The notes beneath the pieces were generated by a model, which was not told the origin of the DNA, made no database searches, and saw only the letters and a program-made list of their open reading frames with translations. Of a DNA stretch of 64,000 nt, positions 48,424 through 58,294 are shown piece after piece (the stretch's first letter is position 1; each line of letters starts with the position of its first letter). The position numbers were made by a program, and so were the translations under genes. The DNA lies in the NCBI RefSeq assembly GCF_030605225.1, contig NZ_JAUWAV010000010.1:1-64000 (forward strand), in the 5' to 3' direction. This DNA is from Geoalkalibacter sp. GTDB lineage: Bacteria; Desulfobacterota; Desulfuromonadia; Desulfuromonadales; Geoalkalibacteraceae.

Positions 48424-49812
48424 TTAGCCGAGGGAGCGATCCCGATCGGGCCCGCCCTGATGGCGGAAGGCGCCGTAAAAAACCCCGGCCGCGGCCACGG
48501 TGGTCAAGGCCGAAACCATGAAGACGCCGGAAAAGTGGAGGGGCGCGGGCTCAAGGGAGCCCGGGGGGGCGAAATGGATCAACACCTCGATGAGCCGCCC
48601 GGTCAGGGCCGCGCCGAACGCCCCGGCGGTGAAAAACACCAGGTTGTACAACCCCATGCCCACGCCGCTGTGCTCCGGCGCCAGGGTGGTGGATACGGCC
48701 TTGGCCAGCGCCGACTGGATAAAAGCGAAGCCCGTGTAGCAAACGATCAGCACCAGGGAAAGGAGACGGGCATCGGCTCCGGCCGCCGCGGCCAGGGCAA
48801 GAAAACTGACGAGCAGCAGGGCCAGACCGAGCCGAACCACGAAGACGCTGCCGCGCCGATCCGCCAGGCGCCCGCCGAGAAAACCGAAGATCGCGGCGCT
48901 CAGGGCGCCGGGAAAAATCACCAGGCCGATGTGCAGGGTGGACAGATCATAGAGGGCGCGCAGCATCAGGGGCACGGCGAAGAACATGCCGAACACCGGC
49001 CCCAGGGCGAGAAACACCGTGAGCAGGCCGTGGCGATAGAGGTGATTGGCAAACCGCCGGGGCGGCGCGAATGGACTCGGGGCGCGAAGAATGTGGCGCC
49101 AGAACCACCCCAGCAGAACCAGGCCCAGGGGCAGCAGCCAGAGATGGCCGTCGGTGATGAATACCAGCAACACCGCCACGGCTGCCGCCAGCAGCAAGGC
49201 CCCGGCCAGATCGAAACTCTTGTCGCGCCGCGGCTCGGCGGGCAGCAGGCGCCGAAACAGCAGCAAGGCCGCCAGGGTGGCCAAGGATAGCAGAAACAGA
49301 TAGCGCCAATGCCAGCGCCCGGCGATCAATCCGCCGACGATGGGTCCGATGCCCGCGGCGAAGGCCACGGTCGAGGCCATGGCCCCCAACACCCGGCCGC
49401 GCAGCTCGGGGCCGAAAAAGCGCGTCGCCACCAGCATGGACAGAGCCGGGATCGCCCCCCCGCCCGAGGCTTGGAGCAGACGCGCCGCCACCACCACCGG
49501 ATAACTCGACCAGGACGAAAGAAAACCAAGGATCGCTCCGGCGTTGAACAGCAGCAGACCGATGGTGATCAGGCGGCGCAGGGCATAGATGTCCGCCAGC
49601 TTGCCGTAGCTCACCGCCGCCAGGGCAAAAACGACGATGAACCCGGTCACCACCCAGCTCACCTGGGTGGGCGACAGAGCATACTGCTGCTGGATATCGG
49701 GCACCGCGACGTTGAACATGGTGCCGTTGAGCACCGAGAAAAAGACGGTGAACACCATCAGGGCGACGATGCGACGCTGGAAATGCGGCGGGGTTTGCGG
49801 TGAATTCGACAT
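48424..49812 (-). CDS. MFS transporter, DHA2-like drug exporter
   Basis: The 462-aa protein has about 14 predicted membrane helices. Motifs include the loop 2-3 signature YGKLADIYALRRLITIGL and the antiporter motif in helix 5 around GIGPIVGGLIAGRWHWRYLF. It most likely exports drugs or toxic compounds by proton antiport. It is divergent from the tetR-RND operon and shares the 231-base intergenic region with it, so the TetR protein may also control it. Confidence 0.88.
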   Translation of the reverse strand: MSNSPQTPPHFQRRIVALMVFTVFFSVLNGTMFNVAVPDIQQQYALSPTQVSWVVTGFIVVFALAAVSYGKLADIYALRRLITIGLLLFNAGAILGFLSSWSSYPVVVAARLLQASGGGAIPALSMLVATRFFGPELRGRVLGAMASTVAFAAGIGPIVGGLIAGRWHWRYLFLLSLATLAALLLFRRLLPAEPRRDKSFDLAGALLLAAAVAVLLVFITDGHLWLLPLGLVLLGWFWRHILRAPSPFAPPRRFANHLYRHGLLTVFLALGPVFGMFFAVPLMLRALYDLSTLHIGLVIFPGALSAAIFGFLGGRLADRRGSVFVVRLGLALLLVSFLALAAAAGADARLLSLVLIVCYTGFAFIQSALAKAVSTTLAPEHSGVGMGLYNLVFFTAGAFGAALTGRLIEVLIHFAPPGSLEPAPLHFSGVFMVSALTTVAAAGVFYGAFRHQGGPDRDRSLG

Positions 49813-49981
49813 CGTCGGGCAACAAGGTCCAGGGGTTGGGGATCGACATCAAACGGGCATCATCCTCCCGGGCGGCGCTTCTGTCAATTGCGGAAACGGG
49901 GAAACAGGACCAGCCTCGGTCGGGTTTTTGTCGCAAGCGATGCCTTCGCAGGCGCTGCGCGGCAAACAGCGACAAAGACCC

Positions 49982-50019
49982 TTGACAAGCGAATCAAACA
50001 TTCGTTTAAATCAAACGAT
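49982..50019 (+). promoter_or_regulatory. promoter and palindromic operator of the tetR efflux operon
   Basis: -35 TTGACA (49982-49987) and -10 TTAAAT (50006-50011) are 18 bases apart. The inverted repeat TCGTTT-AAATC-AAACGA (50002-50018) covers the -10. Its position suits autorepression by the TetR protein encoded 25 bases downstream. Confidence 0.65.
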
Positions 50020-50043
50020 CGAATCAATCCCGTCCGAGGTCCA

Positions 50044-50679
50044 ATGAGCCAACCCGATACCAAACAGCGCATCCTCGACGCCGCCGAGCGTCTCTTTGCC
50101 GAGGGCGGCTTCCACCACACGTCCCTGCGCGCCATCACCACCAAGGCGGGAGTCAATCTGGCGGCGGTCAATTATCATTTCGGCGGCAAGGAAGCCCTGG
50201 TGGAAGCCATTTTCGAGCGGCGTCTCAGCCCGCTCAACGCGGCGCGCCGCCAACAGCTTGACGCGGTGCGCGACCGGGCGCGCGCCGAGGGGCGCGCCCC
50301 CGACATCGAGGAAGTCCTGCGCGCCTTCATCGAACCGACCCTGGCCTTTCGCGACGCGGGACCCGGGGCCAGGGCCTTCATCTCCCTGGTCGGTCGCGCC
50401 CTGAGCGAACCCGACGGGGTGGTGCGCGGCGCCTTTCTCCACCACATGCAGCCGCTCTTCGCCTACCTGCTGGAACTGACCCGCTCGGCCCTGCCCCACC
50501 TCGACCCACAACGAACCTTCTGGCGGCTGTTTTTTGCCCTGTCCGCCATCGGCCACACCATCTGCCTGCTCGACAAACCCCTGCCCTGGCCCCCCGGCGT
50601 CACGCCCTTGCAGGACAGCCAAGCCCTGCTGGCCGAAATCCTTCCCTTTCTCACCGCGGGCATGGAGGTCAAAGGATGA
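50044..50679 (+). CDS. TetR family repressor of the RND operon
   Basis: The 211-aa protein starts at an ATG with GAGG upstream. The N-terminal helix-turn-helix is clear (TSLRAITTKAGVNLAAVNYH, then FGGKEALVEAIF). The C-terminal part resembles the CerR/YbiH-like ligand domain (DUF1956-type). It is the first gene of a four-gene efflux operon and overlaps the next start by 4 bases, so it probably represses its own operon until an effector binds. Confidence 0.92.
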   Translation: MSQPDTKQRILDAAERLFAEGGFHHTSLRAITTKAGVNLAAVNYHFGGKEALVEAIFERRLSPLNAARRQQLDAVRDRARAEGRAPDIEEVLRAFIEPTLAFRDAGPGARAFISLVGRALSEPDGVVRGAFLHHMQPLFAYLLELTRSALPHLDPQRTFWRLFFALSAIGHTICLLDKPLPWPPGVTPLQDSQALLAEILPFLTAGMEVKG

Positions 50680-52109
50680 ACCTGCGCCGCTGCCTTCTTT
50701 TCCTCCTGCTGGTCTTGAGCGGCGGCTGCGCCCTGCATCAACCGCAGCCCATCGCGCCGCCCCTTGAAGAGGTGCCGCCCAGCTATGGCGGCATGCCCGA
50801 TCAGGAACAGATCGAGCCTGCCCTCGCCCCCTGGTGGCGGGCCTTTGCCGATCCGACCCTCGATGCGTTGCTGAGCCAGGCCCTGGTCGCCAATACCGAC
50901 TGGCGCCAGGCCCTGGCCCGACTGGAACAAGCCGAGGCGGTGGCCCGCGCGGCCCGCGCCCCCCTGCTGCCGACCCTCGACCTCCAGGGCCAGGGACGCC
51001 GCGAGAAGAGTCCCGGCATTTTCGGCGAGCACACCGGCACCAGTTCCAACCTGTCCCTGGCCGCCGGATATGAGATCGACCTCTGGCAAAAAATCGCCGG
51101 GCGGGCGCGAGCGGCCGACCTCGACCGGCAAGCGGCCGGCGGCGACGCCCAGGCCCTGCTGTTGACGCTTTCGGCGCGCGTCGCCGATTTCTACTACCTG
51201 GCCGCCGAGCAGCGCAGCCAGCTGGAACTGATCGACGCCGGCATCGCCACCTTCGCCGACACCCTGGAACTTGTCGAAAACCGCTATCGCGAGGGCCTGG
51301 TGCCCGCCCTCGATGTCCACCAGGCGCGGCTGGCCCTCGACGCCGCCCGCGCCCGCCGCCCCCAGCACGAGGCCGGACTGGCCCAGGCCGAGCATGCCTT
51401 GGCGGTACTGCTGGGGCGCTATCCCGGCGACCTGCCGGCGGGCCCCCTGATCCTGCTGCCCGAGGTGCCCCGCGCGTTTCCCGCCGGCCTGCCCTCCACC
51501 CTGCTGACCCGCCGCCCCGATGTCCAAGCGGCGCTGCTGCGCGTCCAAGCCGCCGACGCGCGCCTCGGCGCCGCGATCGCCGAGCGCTTTCCCGCCCTCA
51601 ATCTGCTCGCCGGCTACGGGTACGCGGAAAACTCCTTCGCCATCGGCGACATCTCCGGCACCTTCTGGAATCTGATTCTCAACGCAGCCCAGCCGCTATT
51701 CGACGGCGGACGACGCCGGGCGGAGGTCGAGCGCCACGAAGCCCTGTTCCGTGAGCGGCTCGCTGCCTATCACGGCACGGTGCTCGGTGCCTTCCAGGAG
51801 GTGGAGGATGCCCTCGCCGCCAATCGTGCCGACGAGGAGCGCATCGTCCGCCTCGAAACCCAGACCGCAACGACCGCCGCCACCTTGCGCCTGTCCCTGG
51901 AGCGGTACCTCGCCGGGCTCTCCGATTATCTGCCGGTGCTCTCCGCCCAGGGCAACCACTTCAACAGCCAGAGCCAACTGGTCAGCGCCCGTCGCCAGCT
52001 CATCAGCGACCGCATCACCCTGGCGCGCGCCCTGGGCGGCCAGTGGATGGCCGGCGAGCTCGATGCGCAGCTCAGCGCAACCGACCACCGGGGGAGCCAA
52101 CTGCCATGA
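50676..52109 (+). CDS. outer-membrane efflux lipoprotein (NodT/OprM family)
   Basis: The 477-aa TolC-like outer-membrane factor has a signal peptide with lipobox LSGGC. Two outer-membrane-efflux repeats are visible, each with the long helical hairpin pattern (ARLEQAEAVARAARAPLLPT; ERHEALFRERLAAYHGTVLG). APWWRAFADPTLDALLSQAL is a family signature near the N-terminus, and GYEIDLWQKIAGRARAA another. It forms the exit duct for the pump encoded next. It overlaps both neighbours by 4 bases. Confidence 0.93.
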   Translation: MNLRRCLLFLLLVLSGGCALHQPQPIAPPLEEVPPSYGGMPDQEQIEPALAPWWRAFADPTLDALLSQALVANTDWRQALARLEQAEAVARAARAPLLPTLDLQGQGRREKSPGIFGEHTGTSSNLSLAAGYEIDLWQKIAGRARAADLDRQAAGGDAQALLLTLSARVADFYYLAAEQRSQLELIDAGIATFADTLELVENRYREGLVPALDVHQARLALDAARARRPQHEAGLAQAEHALAVLLGRYPGDLPAGPLILLPEVPRAFPAGLPSTLLTRRPDVQAALLRVQAADARLGAAIAERFPALNLLAGYGYAENSFAIGDISGTFWNLILNAAQPLFDGGRRRAEVERHEALFRERLAAYHGTVLGAFQEVEDALAANRADEERIVRLETQTATTAATLRLSLERYLAGLSDYLPVLSAQGNHFNSQSQLVSARRQLISDRITLARALGGQWMAGELDAQLSATDHRGSQLP

Positions 52110-53296
52110 ATCGTACCGCCCTGCACCTGAAGATCCTTCTGCCGCTGCTGATCCTCGCCCTCGGCGCAGCGGGCATGGCCGCGCTGATCAAGTCCCGCCA
52201 GCCGCCGACGCGGGAAGCTCCGGAAACCCTCGGTGCCCTGGTCGAGGTCCTGGAGGTGCGTCGCGCCGACCATCCGCTGCGCATTCAGGCCACGGGCACC
52301 GTGCAGCCGCGCCACGAGCTGAGCATCACGCCTCAGGTCAGCGGGCTGGTGGTGGAGATCGCCCCGGAGATGCTGGCGGGGGGGCGCGTGGCCAAGGGCG
52401 AGCAGCTCTTCGCCGTGGAGGACGTCGATTATCGCCTCGCCGTGGAGCGCGCCCAGGCGGCCCTCGCCCGCGCCGAACTGGATCTGGCGACGGTCGAGGG
52501 CCAGGCGCGGGTGGCGCGCGCCGAGTGGGAGCGTCTCAACCTCGATGGCCGGCAGGAACCCAATCCCCTGGTGCTCTTCGAGCCTCAACTGGCCAACGCC
52601 AGGGCCGGGGTCGGCGCGGCGCGCGCCCAACTCGAACAGGCGCGCCTCGATCTGGCGCGCACCCGCCTGAGCGCCCCTTTCCCTGCCCTGGTGCGCAGCG
52701 CCCAGGTGGAACGGGGCCAGTATCTGCGCGCCGGCAGCCCGGTGGCGACGCTCATCGGCACCGAGCGCGCCGAGGTCGTCGTTCCCCTGCCCCTGGAAGA
52801 TCTCGCGCTGGTGCGCGTGCCGCGTTCCGGCGGCACCCCGTCGGGCTCGCCCGCCGAGATTCGCCTGACCCTGGGCGAGCGCGGCTTCGTCTGGCGAGGC
52901 CAGGTGGTCCGCTCCCTGGGCGAGGTCGACGAGCGCGGACGCATGACGCGCATCGTCGTCGCCGTCGAGGATCCCTACAACTTGCGCGGCACCTGGCCGG
53001 CCACCCACCCCGCCCTGGAGATGGGCAGCTTCGTGCAGGTCGAGATCCTCGGCGAGACCCTGCCGCGGGTGATGAGCATCCCGCGCACCGCCCTGCGCGA
53101 GGGCGATCAGGTGTGGATCGCGGATGCGGACGACCGCCTGCGCATCCGCGCCGTGGACGTCCTGCGCCGCGAGCCGCAGTCCCTGCTCATCGGCGAGGGA
53201 CTGCAGGAGGGCGAGCGGCTGGTGCTCACCCATCTCATGGGCGCCGCCGAGGGCATGAAGCTCAGGCCGCGCGCCGCGGAGACACAAACCCCATGA
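52106..53296 (+). CDS. RND efflux periplasmic adaptor (membrane fusion protein)
   Basis: The 396-aa protein has an N-terminal membrane anchor (LKILLPLLILALGAAGMAA). Lipoyl half-motifs flank a helical hairpin (about 85-200), and beta-barrel and membrane-proximal domains follow. SAPFPALVRSAQVERGQYLR is the second lipoyl half. It bridges the RND pump to the outer-membrane duct. It starts at the ATGA overlap with the preceding gene. Confidence 0.93.
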   Translation: MNRTALHLKILLPLLILALGAAGMAALIKSRQPPTREAPETLGALVEVLEVRRADHPLRIQATGTVQPRHELSITPQVSGLVVEIAPEMLAGGRVAKGEQLFAVEDVDYRLAVERAQAALARAELDLATVEGQARVARAEWERLNLDGRQEPNPLVLFEPQLANARAGVGAARAQLEQARLDLARTRLSAPFPALVRSAQVERGQYLRAGSPVATLIGTERAEVVVPLPLEDLALVRVPRSGGTPSGSPAEIRLTLGERGFVWRGQVVRSLGEVDERGRMTRIVVAVEDPYNLRGTWPATHPALEMGSFVQVEILGETLPRVMSIPRTALREGDQVWIADADDRLRIRAVDVLRREPQSLLIGEGLQEGERLVLTHLMGAAEGMKLRPRAAETQTP

Positions 53297-56200
53297 ACGG
53301 TCCGATTCGCTGGATGGCCCGCAATCACGTGGCCGCCAACCTGCTGATGCTGGTGTTCGTGGTCGGCGGCCTGATCATGGCCAAATCCATCAAGCAGGAA
53401 ATCTTCCCCGAGGTGTCCCTCGACACCATTCAGGTTTCCGTCGCCTATCCCGGCGCGGGACCCGAGGAAATCGAGGACGGCATCCTGCTGCAGATCGAGG
53501 ATGTGCTCACCGAGGTCGACGGCATCCGCGAACTGCGCGCCACCGCCGTGGAGGGCATGGGCATGGTCAACGCGGTGCTGCGCGCCGGCGAGAATGCCGA
53601 TGTGATCCTGCAGGACATCAAGAGCGCGGTGGACCGCATCATCACCTTTCCCGAGGATGCCGAGCGGCCCGTCATCGCCAAGCTGCTCAACCGCCGCGAG
53701 GTGGTGTCGGTGGTGGTTTACGGCGAACTCTCCAGCCACGCCCTGCGCGAGCGCGCCGAGCTGATCCGCGATGAACTGCTCGAATTCGCGCAGATCACCC
53801 AGGTGGACCTGGGCGGCGTGCGGCCCTACGAGATCTCCATCGAGATCGGCGAGGAGAACCTGCGCCGCTACGGCCTGTCCCTCGACCAGGTGGCGCAGCG
53901 CATCCGGCGCGCGTCCCTCGATCTGCCCGCCGGCGCGGTCAAGACCCAGGGCGGTGAAATTTTGCTGCGCACCAAGGAGCGCCGCTATCTCGGGCCCGAA
54001 TATGCCGACATCAGCCTCATCACCCTCGCCGACGGCACGCGGGTGCGCCTCGGGGATATCGCCGTCATCAAGGATGACTTCCGAGAAACCGATGAGTTCG
54101 CGCGCTTCGATGACCAGCCGGCGGCCATGGTCAAGGTCTACCGGGTCGGCGATCAGAAACCGACGGAAATTTCCGAGATCGTCAAGCGCTACGTCGCCGA
54201 GAAAAGCCGCGACCTGCCGCCCTCGGTGCGCCTGGGTATCTGGAACGACACCTCGGAGCTCTTGCAAAGCCGCATGGACCTGCTGATCAAGAACGCCATG
54301 ATCGGTCTGGTGCTGGTGTTTCTCATCCTCGGGCTGTTCCTCGAAATCCGGCTGGCCCTGTGGGTCATGCTCGGCATTCCCATCTCCTTTCTCGGCGCCA
54401 TGTTCCTCATGCCGGGCATGGATGTCTCCATCAACATGATCTCCCTGTTCGCCTTCATCATGGCCCTGGGCATCGTGGTGGACGACGCCATCGTCATCGG
54501 CGAGAACATCTTCGACCACCGGCAGATGGGCAAGCCCTACCTGCAGGCGGCCATGGACGGCGCGGTGGAGGTGGGCCGGCCGGTGATCTTTTCCGTGCTG
54601 ACCACGATTGCCGCCTTCCTGCCCCTGGTCTACGTCAGCGGCATGATGGGCAAGTTCATCGGCGTCATCCCCCTGGTGGTCATCTCGATTCTCACCGTCT
54701 CCCTCATCGAGGTGCTGTTCGTGTTGCCCGCCCATCTGTCCCTGGGTGGTCCGCGCCAGGCCCCCGGCGGCCTGCTCGGCGCCATCGACCGGGTGCGGCG
54801 GCGCTTCGGCCGGGCGCTGGACGCCTTCATCGCCGGCCCCTACCGCCGCACGCTGGAAATCTGTCTCCAATTTCGCTACGCCACCCTGGCCGCCGCCGTC
54901 GCGGTGCTGCTGCTCAGCGTCGGCCTGGTGGGTGGCGGGTTCATCCGTTTTCTGTTCATGCCCGCGGTGGACGGCGACGTGGTGCTGGTGAGCCTGGAAA
55001 TGCCGCCGGGCACGCCGGTGGAGCTCACCCGAGCGGCGCAGGAGCACATCGTCGAGCAGGCCTACGCGACGGTCGCCGAATTCGACGCCCAGCGCCCCGA
55101 GGGGGCATCCATCCTGCGCAACATCTACGCCCTGGTCGGCGCCACCCTCGACCAGGGCGGCCCCAATCCCGGCGACACCAGCAGCGGCGCCCACCTCGCC
55201 AATATCGCCCTGTTCCTGCAGCCCAGCGAGGAGCGCGGCCTGCCCGCCACGCACATCGCCCAACGCTGGCGGCAGTTGGTGGGAGAAATTCCCGGGGCGC
55301 GCAATCTCAGCTTCAAATCCAACCTGGTGATGCTCGGCGCCAACATCGACGTGCAGCTCGCCCATCAGGATTTCGCGGTGCTGCAAACCGCCGCCGCCCG
55401 GCTCAAGGAAGCGTTGGCCGCCTACCCGGGAGTGGGCGACATCGCCGACAATTACGCCCCGGGCAAGCGCGAGCTCAAGCTGCGCCTCACCCCCGAAGCC
55501 CTGAGCCTTGGTCTTACCGAGGAGGACCTGGGACGCCAGGTGCGCGCCGCCTTCCATGGCGCCGAGGCGCTGCGCCTGCAACGCGGCCGCAACGAGGTGC
55601 GCGTCATGGTGCGCTATCCCGAGGAGGACCGCCGCAGTCTCTGGGACTTCGAGCAGATGCGCATCCGCACACCGCGGGGCGGCGAACTGCCCCTGGCGCG
55701 CGCGGCCTTCATCAGCGAGGGACGCGGCTACAGCCAGATCAACCGCAGCGACCGCAAGCGGGTGATCAACGTCACCGCCGATGTCGACGAAAAGCGCGCC
55801 AACGCCAACCAGATCCTTGAGGACCTGCAGGCCGGCATGCTGCCGCAGCTGCGCGCCGACTTTCCCGGCCTGAGCTTTGATCTGGAAGGCGAGGAAAAGG
55901 AGCGCCGCGACTCGGTGGGCAGCATGCGCCAGGGCTTCATGCTGGCGCTCTTCGGCATCTACGCCCTGCTCGCCATTCCCTTTCGCAGCTACAGTCAGCC
56001 CCTGCTGATCATGACCGCCATTCCCTTCGGCGTGGTCGGAGCGATTCTCGGGCATCTGCTCATGGGTTTTGATCTGACCATCCTCAGCCTGTTCGGCATC
56101 GTCGCCCTCTCGGGCGTGGTGGTCAACGCCTCGCTGCTGCTCGTCGATCGCATCAACAGCGGACGGCGCGAGGGCAGCGAACTGCTCCCGGCGGTCATCG

Positions 56201-56469
56201 AGGGCAGCATGCGGCGCTTTCGCCCCATTTTGCTCACTTCCCTGACCACCTTTTTCGGCCTGGCGCCCATGATCCTCGAAACCAGCGTCCAGGCCCAGTT
56301 CCTTATCCCCATGGCCCTGTCCCTGGGCTTCGGGGTGCTCTTTTCGACGGGCATCACCCTGGTGCTGCTGCCCTGCCTGTACATCGCCCTCGAGGATCTG
56401 CGCGGCCTGTTCGGCCTGCGCCCCGCCCATGGCGACCACCGCGCCGAACTGGAACCCCCGCCCGCCTGA
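53293..56469 (+). CDS. RND efflux pump, AcrB/HAE1-like
   Basis: The 1058-aa pump starts MNGPIRWMARNHVAANLLML at an ATGA overlap with the adaptor gene. The frame stays open far upstream, but that part is antiparallel noise of GC-rich DNA. Twelve helices and two large periplasmic loops fit the RND fold. The proton-relay Asp pair lies in LGIVVDDAIVIGENIF, and the second half has VALSGVVVNASLLLVDRIN. It probably expels hydrophobic compounds; the substrate is unknown. Confidence 0.95.
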   Translation: MNGPIRWMARNHVAANLLMLVFVVGGLIMAKSIKQEIFPEVSLDTIQVSVAYPGAGPEEIEDGILLQIEDVLTEVDGIRELRATAVEGMGMVNAVLRAGENADVILQDIKSAVDRIITFPEDAERPVIAKLLNRREVVSVVVYGELSSHALRERAELIRDELLEFAQITQVDLGGVRPYEISIEIGEENLRRYGLSLDQVAQRIRRASLDLPAGAVKTQGGEILLRTKERRYLGPEYADISLITLADGTRVRLGDIAVIKDDFRETDEFARFDDQPAAMVKVYRVGDQKPTEISEIVKRYVAEKSRDLPPSVRLGIWNDTSELLQSRMDLLIKNAMIGLVLVFLILGLFLEIRLALWVMLGIPISFLGAMFLMPGMDVSINMISLFAFIMALGIVVDDAIVIGENIFDHRQMGKPYLQAAMDGAVEVGRPVIFSVLTTIAAFLPLVYVSGMMGKFIGVIPLVVISILTVSLIEVLFVLPAHLSLGGPRQAPGGLLGAIDRVRRRFGRALDAFIAGPYRRTLEICLQFRYATLAAAVAVLLLSVGLVGGGFIRFLFMPAVDGDVVLVSLEMPPGTPVELTRAAQEHIVEQAYATVAEFDAQRPEGASILRNIYALVGATLDQGGPNPGDTSSGAHLANIALFLQPSEERGLPATHIAQRWRQLVGEIPGARNLSFKSNLVMLGANIDVQLAHQDFAVLQTAAARLKEALAAYPGVGDIADNYAPGKRELKLRLTPEALSLGLTEEDLGRQVRAAFHGAEALRLQRGRNEVRVMVRYPEEDRRSLWDFEQMRIRTPRGGELPLARAAFISEGRGYSQINRSDRKRVINVTADVDEKRANANQILEDLQAGMLPQLRADFPGLSFDLEGEEKERRDSVGSMRQGFMLALFGIYALLAIPFRSYSQPLLIMTAIPFGVVGAILGHLLMGFDLTILSLFGIVALSGVVVNASLLLVDRINSGRREGSELLPAVIEGSMRRFRPILLTSLTTFFGLAPMILETSVQAQFLIPMALSLGFGVLFSTGITLVLLPCLYIALEDLRGLFGLRPAHGDHRAELEPPPA

Positions 56470-56476
56470 TCGAACC

Positions 56477-56502
56477 CGGCCCTGCCCACCACGGCAGGGC
56501 CG
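56477..56502 (+). terminator. stable hairpin after the RND operon
   Basis: A perfect 10-bp stem, CGGCCCTGCC/GGCAGGGCCG, closes a CACCAC loop eight bases after the RND stop. No T run follows, so it may protect the 3' end or be a weak terminator. Confidence 0.55.
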
Positions 56503-56725
56503 AGGATTAATGAAATTCTCACGCAATCCCCCCTTGCTTTCCGCGCCGACTCCGGCTAGCGTTTTTTGCATCGGGCCGTCCCCAGCGCCACGAGCGCATC
56601 CGCGCCGCGGCAGGTCAAGAAAGGAGGTCGCCACGCCCCTTGCGGGGCCGCAACGGGCGACGGCCAACCGCCGGCCACGCCAATTCGTCGCATTGATTTT
56701 GTTTTCGGGAGGACTCTTTCGCCTT

Positions 56726-58273
56726 ATGCGCGCCAAATCGCTGACCTGCGTCAAGGTCCTGGTTTTTCTGGCCGTAATCACCAACAACCTCTGGGCGGCC
56801 GTGCCCCCGCCTCCGGTCAACCAGTTCCTGGGCGTCCCCGACAGCACCTTCGCCAACCTCGTCGAGGCCGACTGCCGCTTCTGCCACAATCAGACCCCGC
56901 CCATCGCGGCCGTCGACCCGACCTACCTGCCCGACCGGCATCACAACCTGCTCGGCCAGAGCGTACCGCCGAGCAGCGCGGCGCCCTACGCGACCGCCGG
57001 ACAGACCTACCAATGCCTGAGCTGCCACAGCCTGGGTCCGGATCCGGCCACGGGCCGGTTTGTCTTTCAGATGTTTCGCGACTGCGCCCTCTGCCACCGC
57101 CAGTTGCAGGGGCGTCCCACCGTGCACCACGCCACGACGGAGGCGCAGGCGGGACAATGCGTCATCTGCCATGGACATCTGGTCAACGACATGGGCGACG
57201 GCCATTACATCCCCAGCTATCGCCCAAGCCTGGTCACGCCCTGGCCGAGCAACAAGCCCAACGGCGGCCCCAGGGGCGAGGGCAACTGCAATTTCTGTCA
57301 CAACACCGTCGCCCTGCCCTTCTTCAACCCGGCGCCCGTCGTCGATCCGGCGAGCGGCGTGCTGGTCTTTCGCAACGCCGACACCCATCACGCCACGGGT
57401 TTCGTCCTTGACGCGGCCAAATGCGTCTGGTGTCACAACATCACCCCGGGCATCAACAATGCCTTCTCCATCCGCACCTGCCAGAACTGCCACGGCGTCG
57501 AATCCCTGCACAACATCCAATACGACGACGCGGGCGACGGCATCATTCCCGGCCGAGAGAACCCTGGCTATGGCCACATCGGCGCCAACAGCGACTGCGT
57601 GGGCTGCCACGGCTTCAGCGGACAAACCATGAGCGCCCCCGGCGCCGGACCGGTGACCCCCTTCCTGAGCGGTCTGAGCCGGGCCGTTGTCGCCGCCGGG
57701 CAAACGCCTCTGCTCAGTCTGCACGGCAACGCCTTCGTCAGCCGCGCCTCGGCCAGCGACGCCGACCCCATCGCCTGCCGGGTGCAACTCACCGACCGCG
57801 ACGGACGCGACATCCTGATCGAACCCGTCGCGGTCGCTCCGGACGAAATTCGTTTCCAGTTGCCGGGGGACCTGGCGCCGGGCAACTACCACCTGCGCGC
57901 GCTCAAGGGCGATCGCCTCAGCAATCCCCAGGTGCTGGTCGTGCGCCCCGGCGTCGCCATCGACGCGGCGAGCTGTCGCGATGGGCTGGTCAGCATCAAC
58001 GGCAGCGGCTTCGGCGGCCATGATCCCTCCCCCCTGGCGGGAACAGGGGTCAGCGCCGAATTCTCGGTCGAGGCCGGCAAAGGGAAAAAAGCCCTGCCCA
58101 GCGTAACCAGCCATAGCGGCAAAGTTCTCACCTGGCATGACACACAGATCCAGGCACGCTTTGCCGACTGCGGCGAACGGGTCAGCGTTCATTCCGTGTT
58201 CGGCTCCGCCTCCGCGCCTCTGGTGGTTGAATCGGCATCCTCGCCGAAAAACAAGGCCAAACCCCGAAAGTAA
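56726..58273 (+). CDS. octaheme c-type cytochrome with C-terminal beta domains
   Basis: The 515-aa secreted protein has a signal peptide (VKVLVFLAVITNNLWAAVP). Eight CxxCH heme sites lie in the first 300 residues: CRFCH, CLSCH, CALCH, CVICH, CNFCH, CVWCH, CQNCH and CVGCH. Distal His residues are plentiful. The remaining 200 residues lack heme motifs and look like two IPT/TIG-like immunoglobulin folds (GQTPLLSLHGNAFVSR; VSINGSGFGGHDPSP). A periplasmic or surface electron-transfer role suits a metal reducer. GGAGGA lies 12 bases before the ATG. It is monocistronic. Confidence 0.88.
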   Translation: MRAKSLTCVKVLVFLAVITNNLWAAVPPPPVNQFLGVPDSTFANLVEADCRFCHNQTPPIAAVDPTYLPDRHHNLLGQSVPPSSAAPYATAGQTYQCLSCHSLGPDPATGRFVFQMFRDCALCHRQLQGRPTVHHATTEAQAGQCVICHGHLVNDMGDGHYIPSYRPSLVTPWPSNKPNGGPRGEGNCNFCHNTVALPFFNPAPVVDPASGVLVFRNADTHHATGFVLDAAKCVWCHNITPGINNAFSIRTCQNCHGVESLHNIQYDDAGDGIIPGRENPGYGHIGANSDCVGCHGFSGQTMSAPGAGPVTPFLSGLSRAVVAAGQTPLLSLHGNAFVSRASASDADPIACRVQLTDRDGRDILIEPVAVAPDEIRFQLPGDLAPGNYHLRALKGDRLSNPQVLVVRPGVAIDAASCRDGLVSINGSGFGGHDPSPLAGTGVSAEFSVEAGKGKKALPSVTSHSGKVLTWHDTQIQARFADCGERVSVHSVFGSASAPLVVESASSPKNKAKPRK

Positions 58274-58294
58274 CAGGGCCTTGGCTCCACACGC

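Noticed and set aside
51751-53292. The RND pump frame stays open for 1542 bases upstream of the chosen start
   Set aside because: The outer-membrane factor and adaptor genes occupy this stretch in other frames with clear domains, and the ATGA overlap gives a family-typical start. The extra residues are Arg/Ala/Pro-rich with no domain.
56503-56725. Possible c-di-GMP (GEMM) riboswitch before the octaheme cytochrome
   Set aside because: Such riboswitches often precede cytochrome genes in Geobacter-like bacteria, but the conserved GGCAAACC and CGAAAG segments are not present here.
53107-56889. 1260-residue open frame antisense to the RND gene
   Set aside because: His/Gln/Ala-rich composition typical of antisense reading of GC-rich DNA, no ribosome site, and complete overlap with a certain gene.
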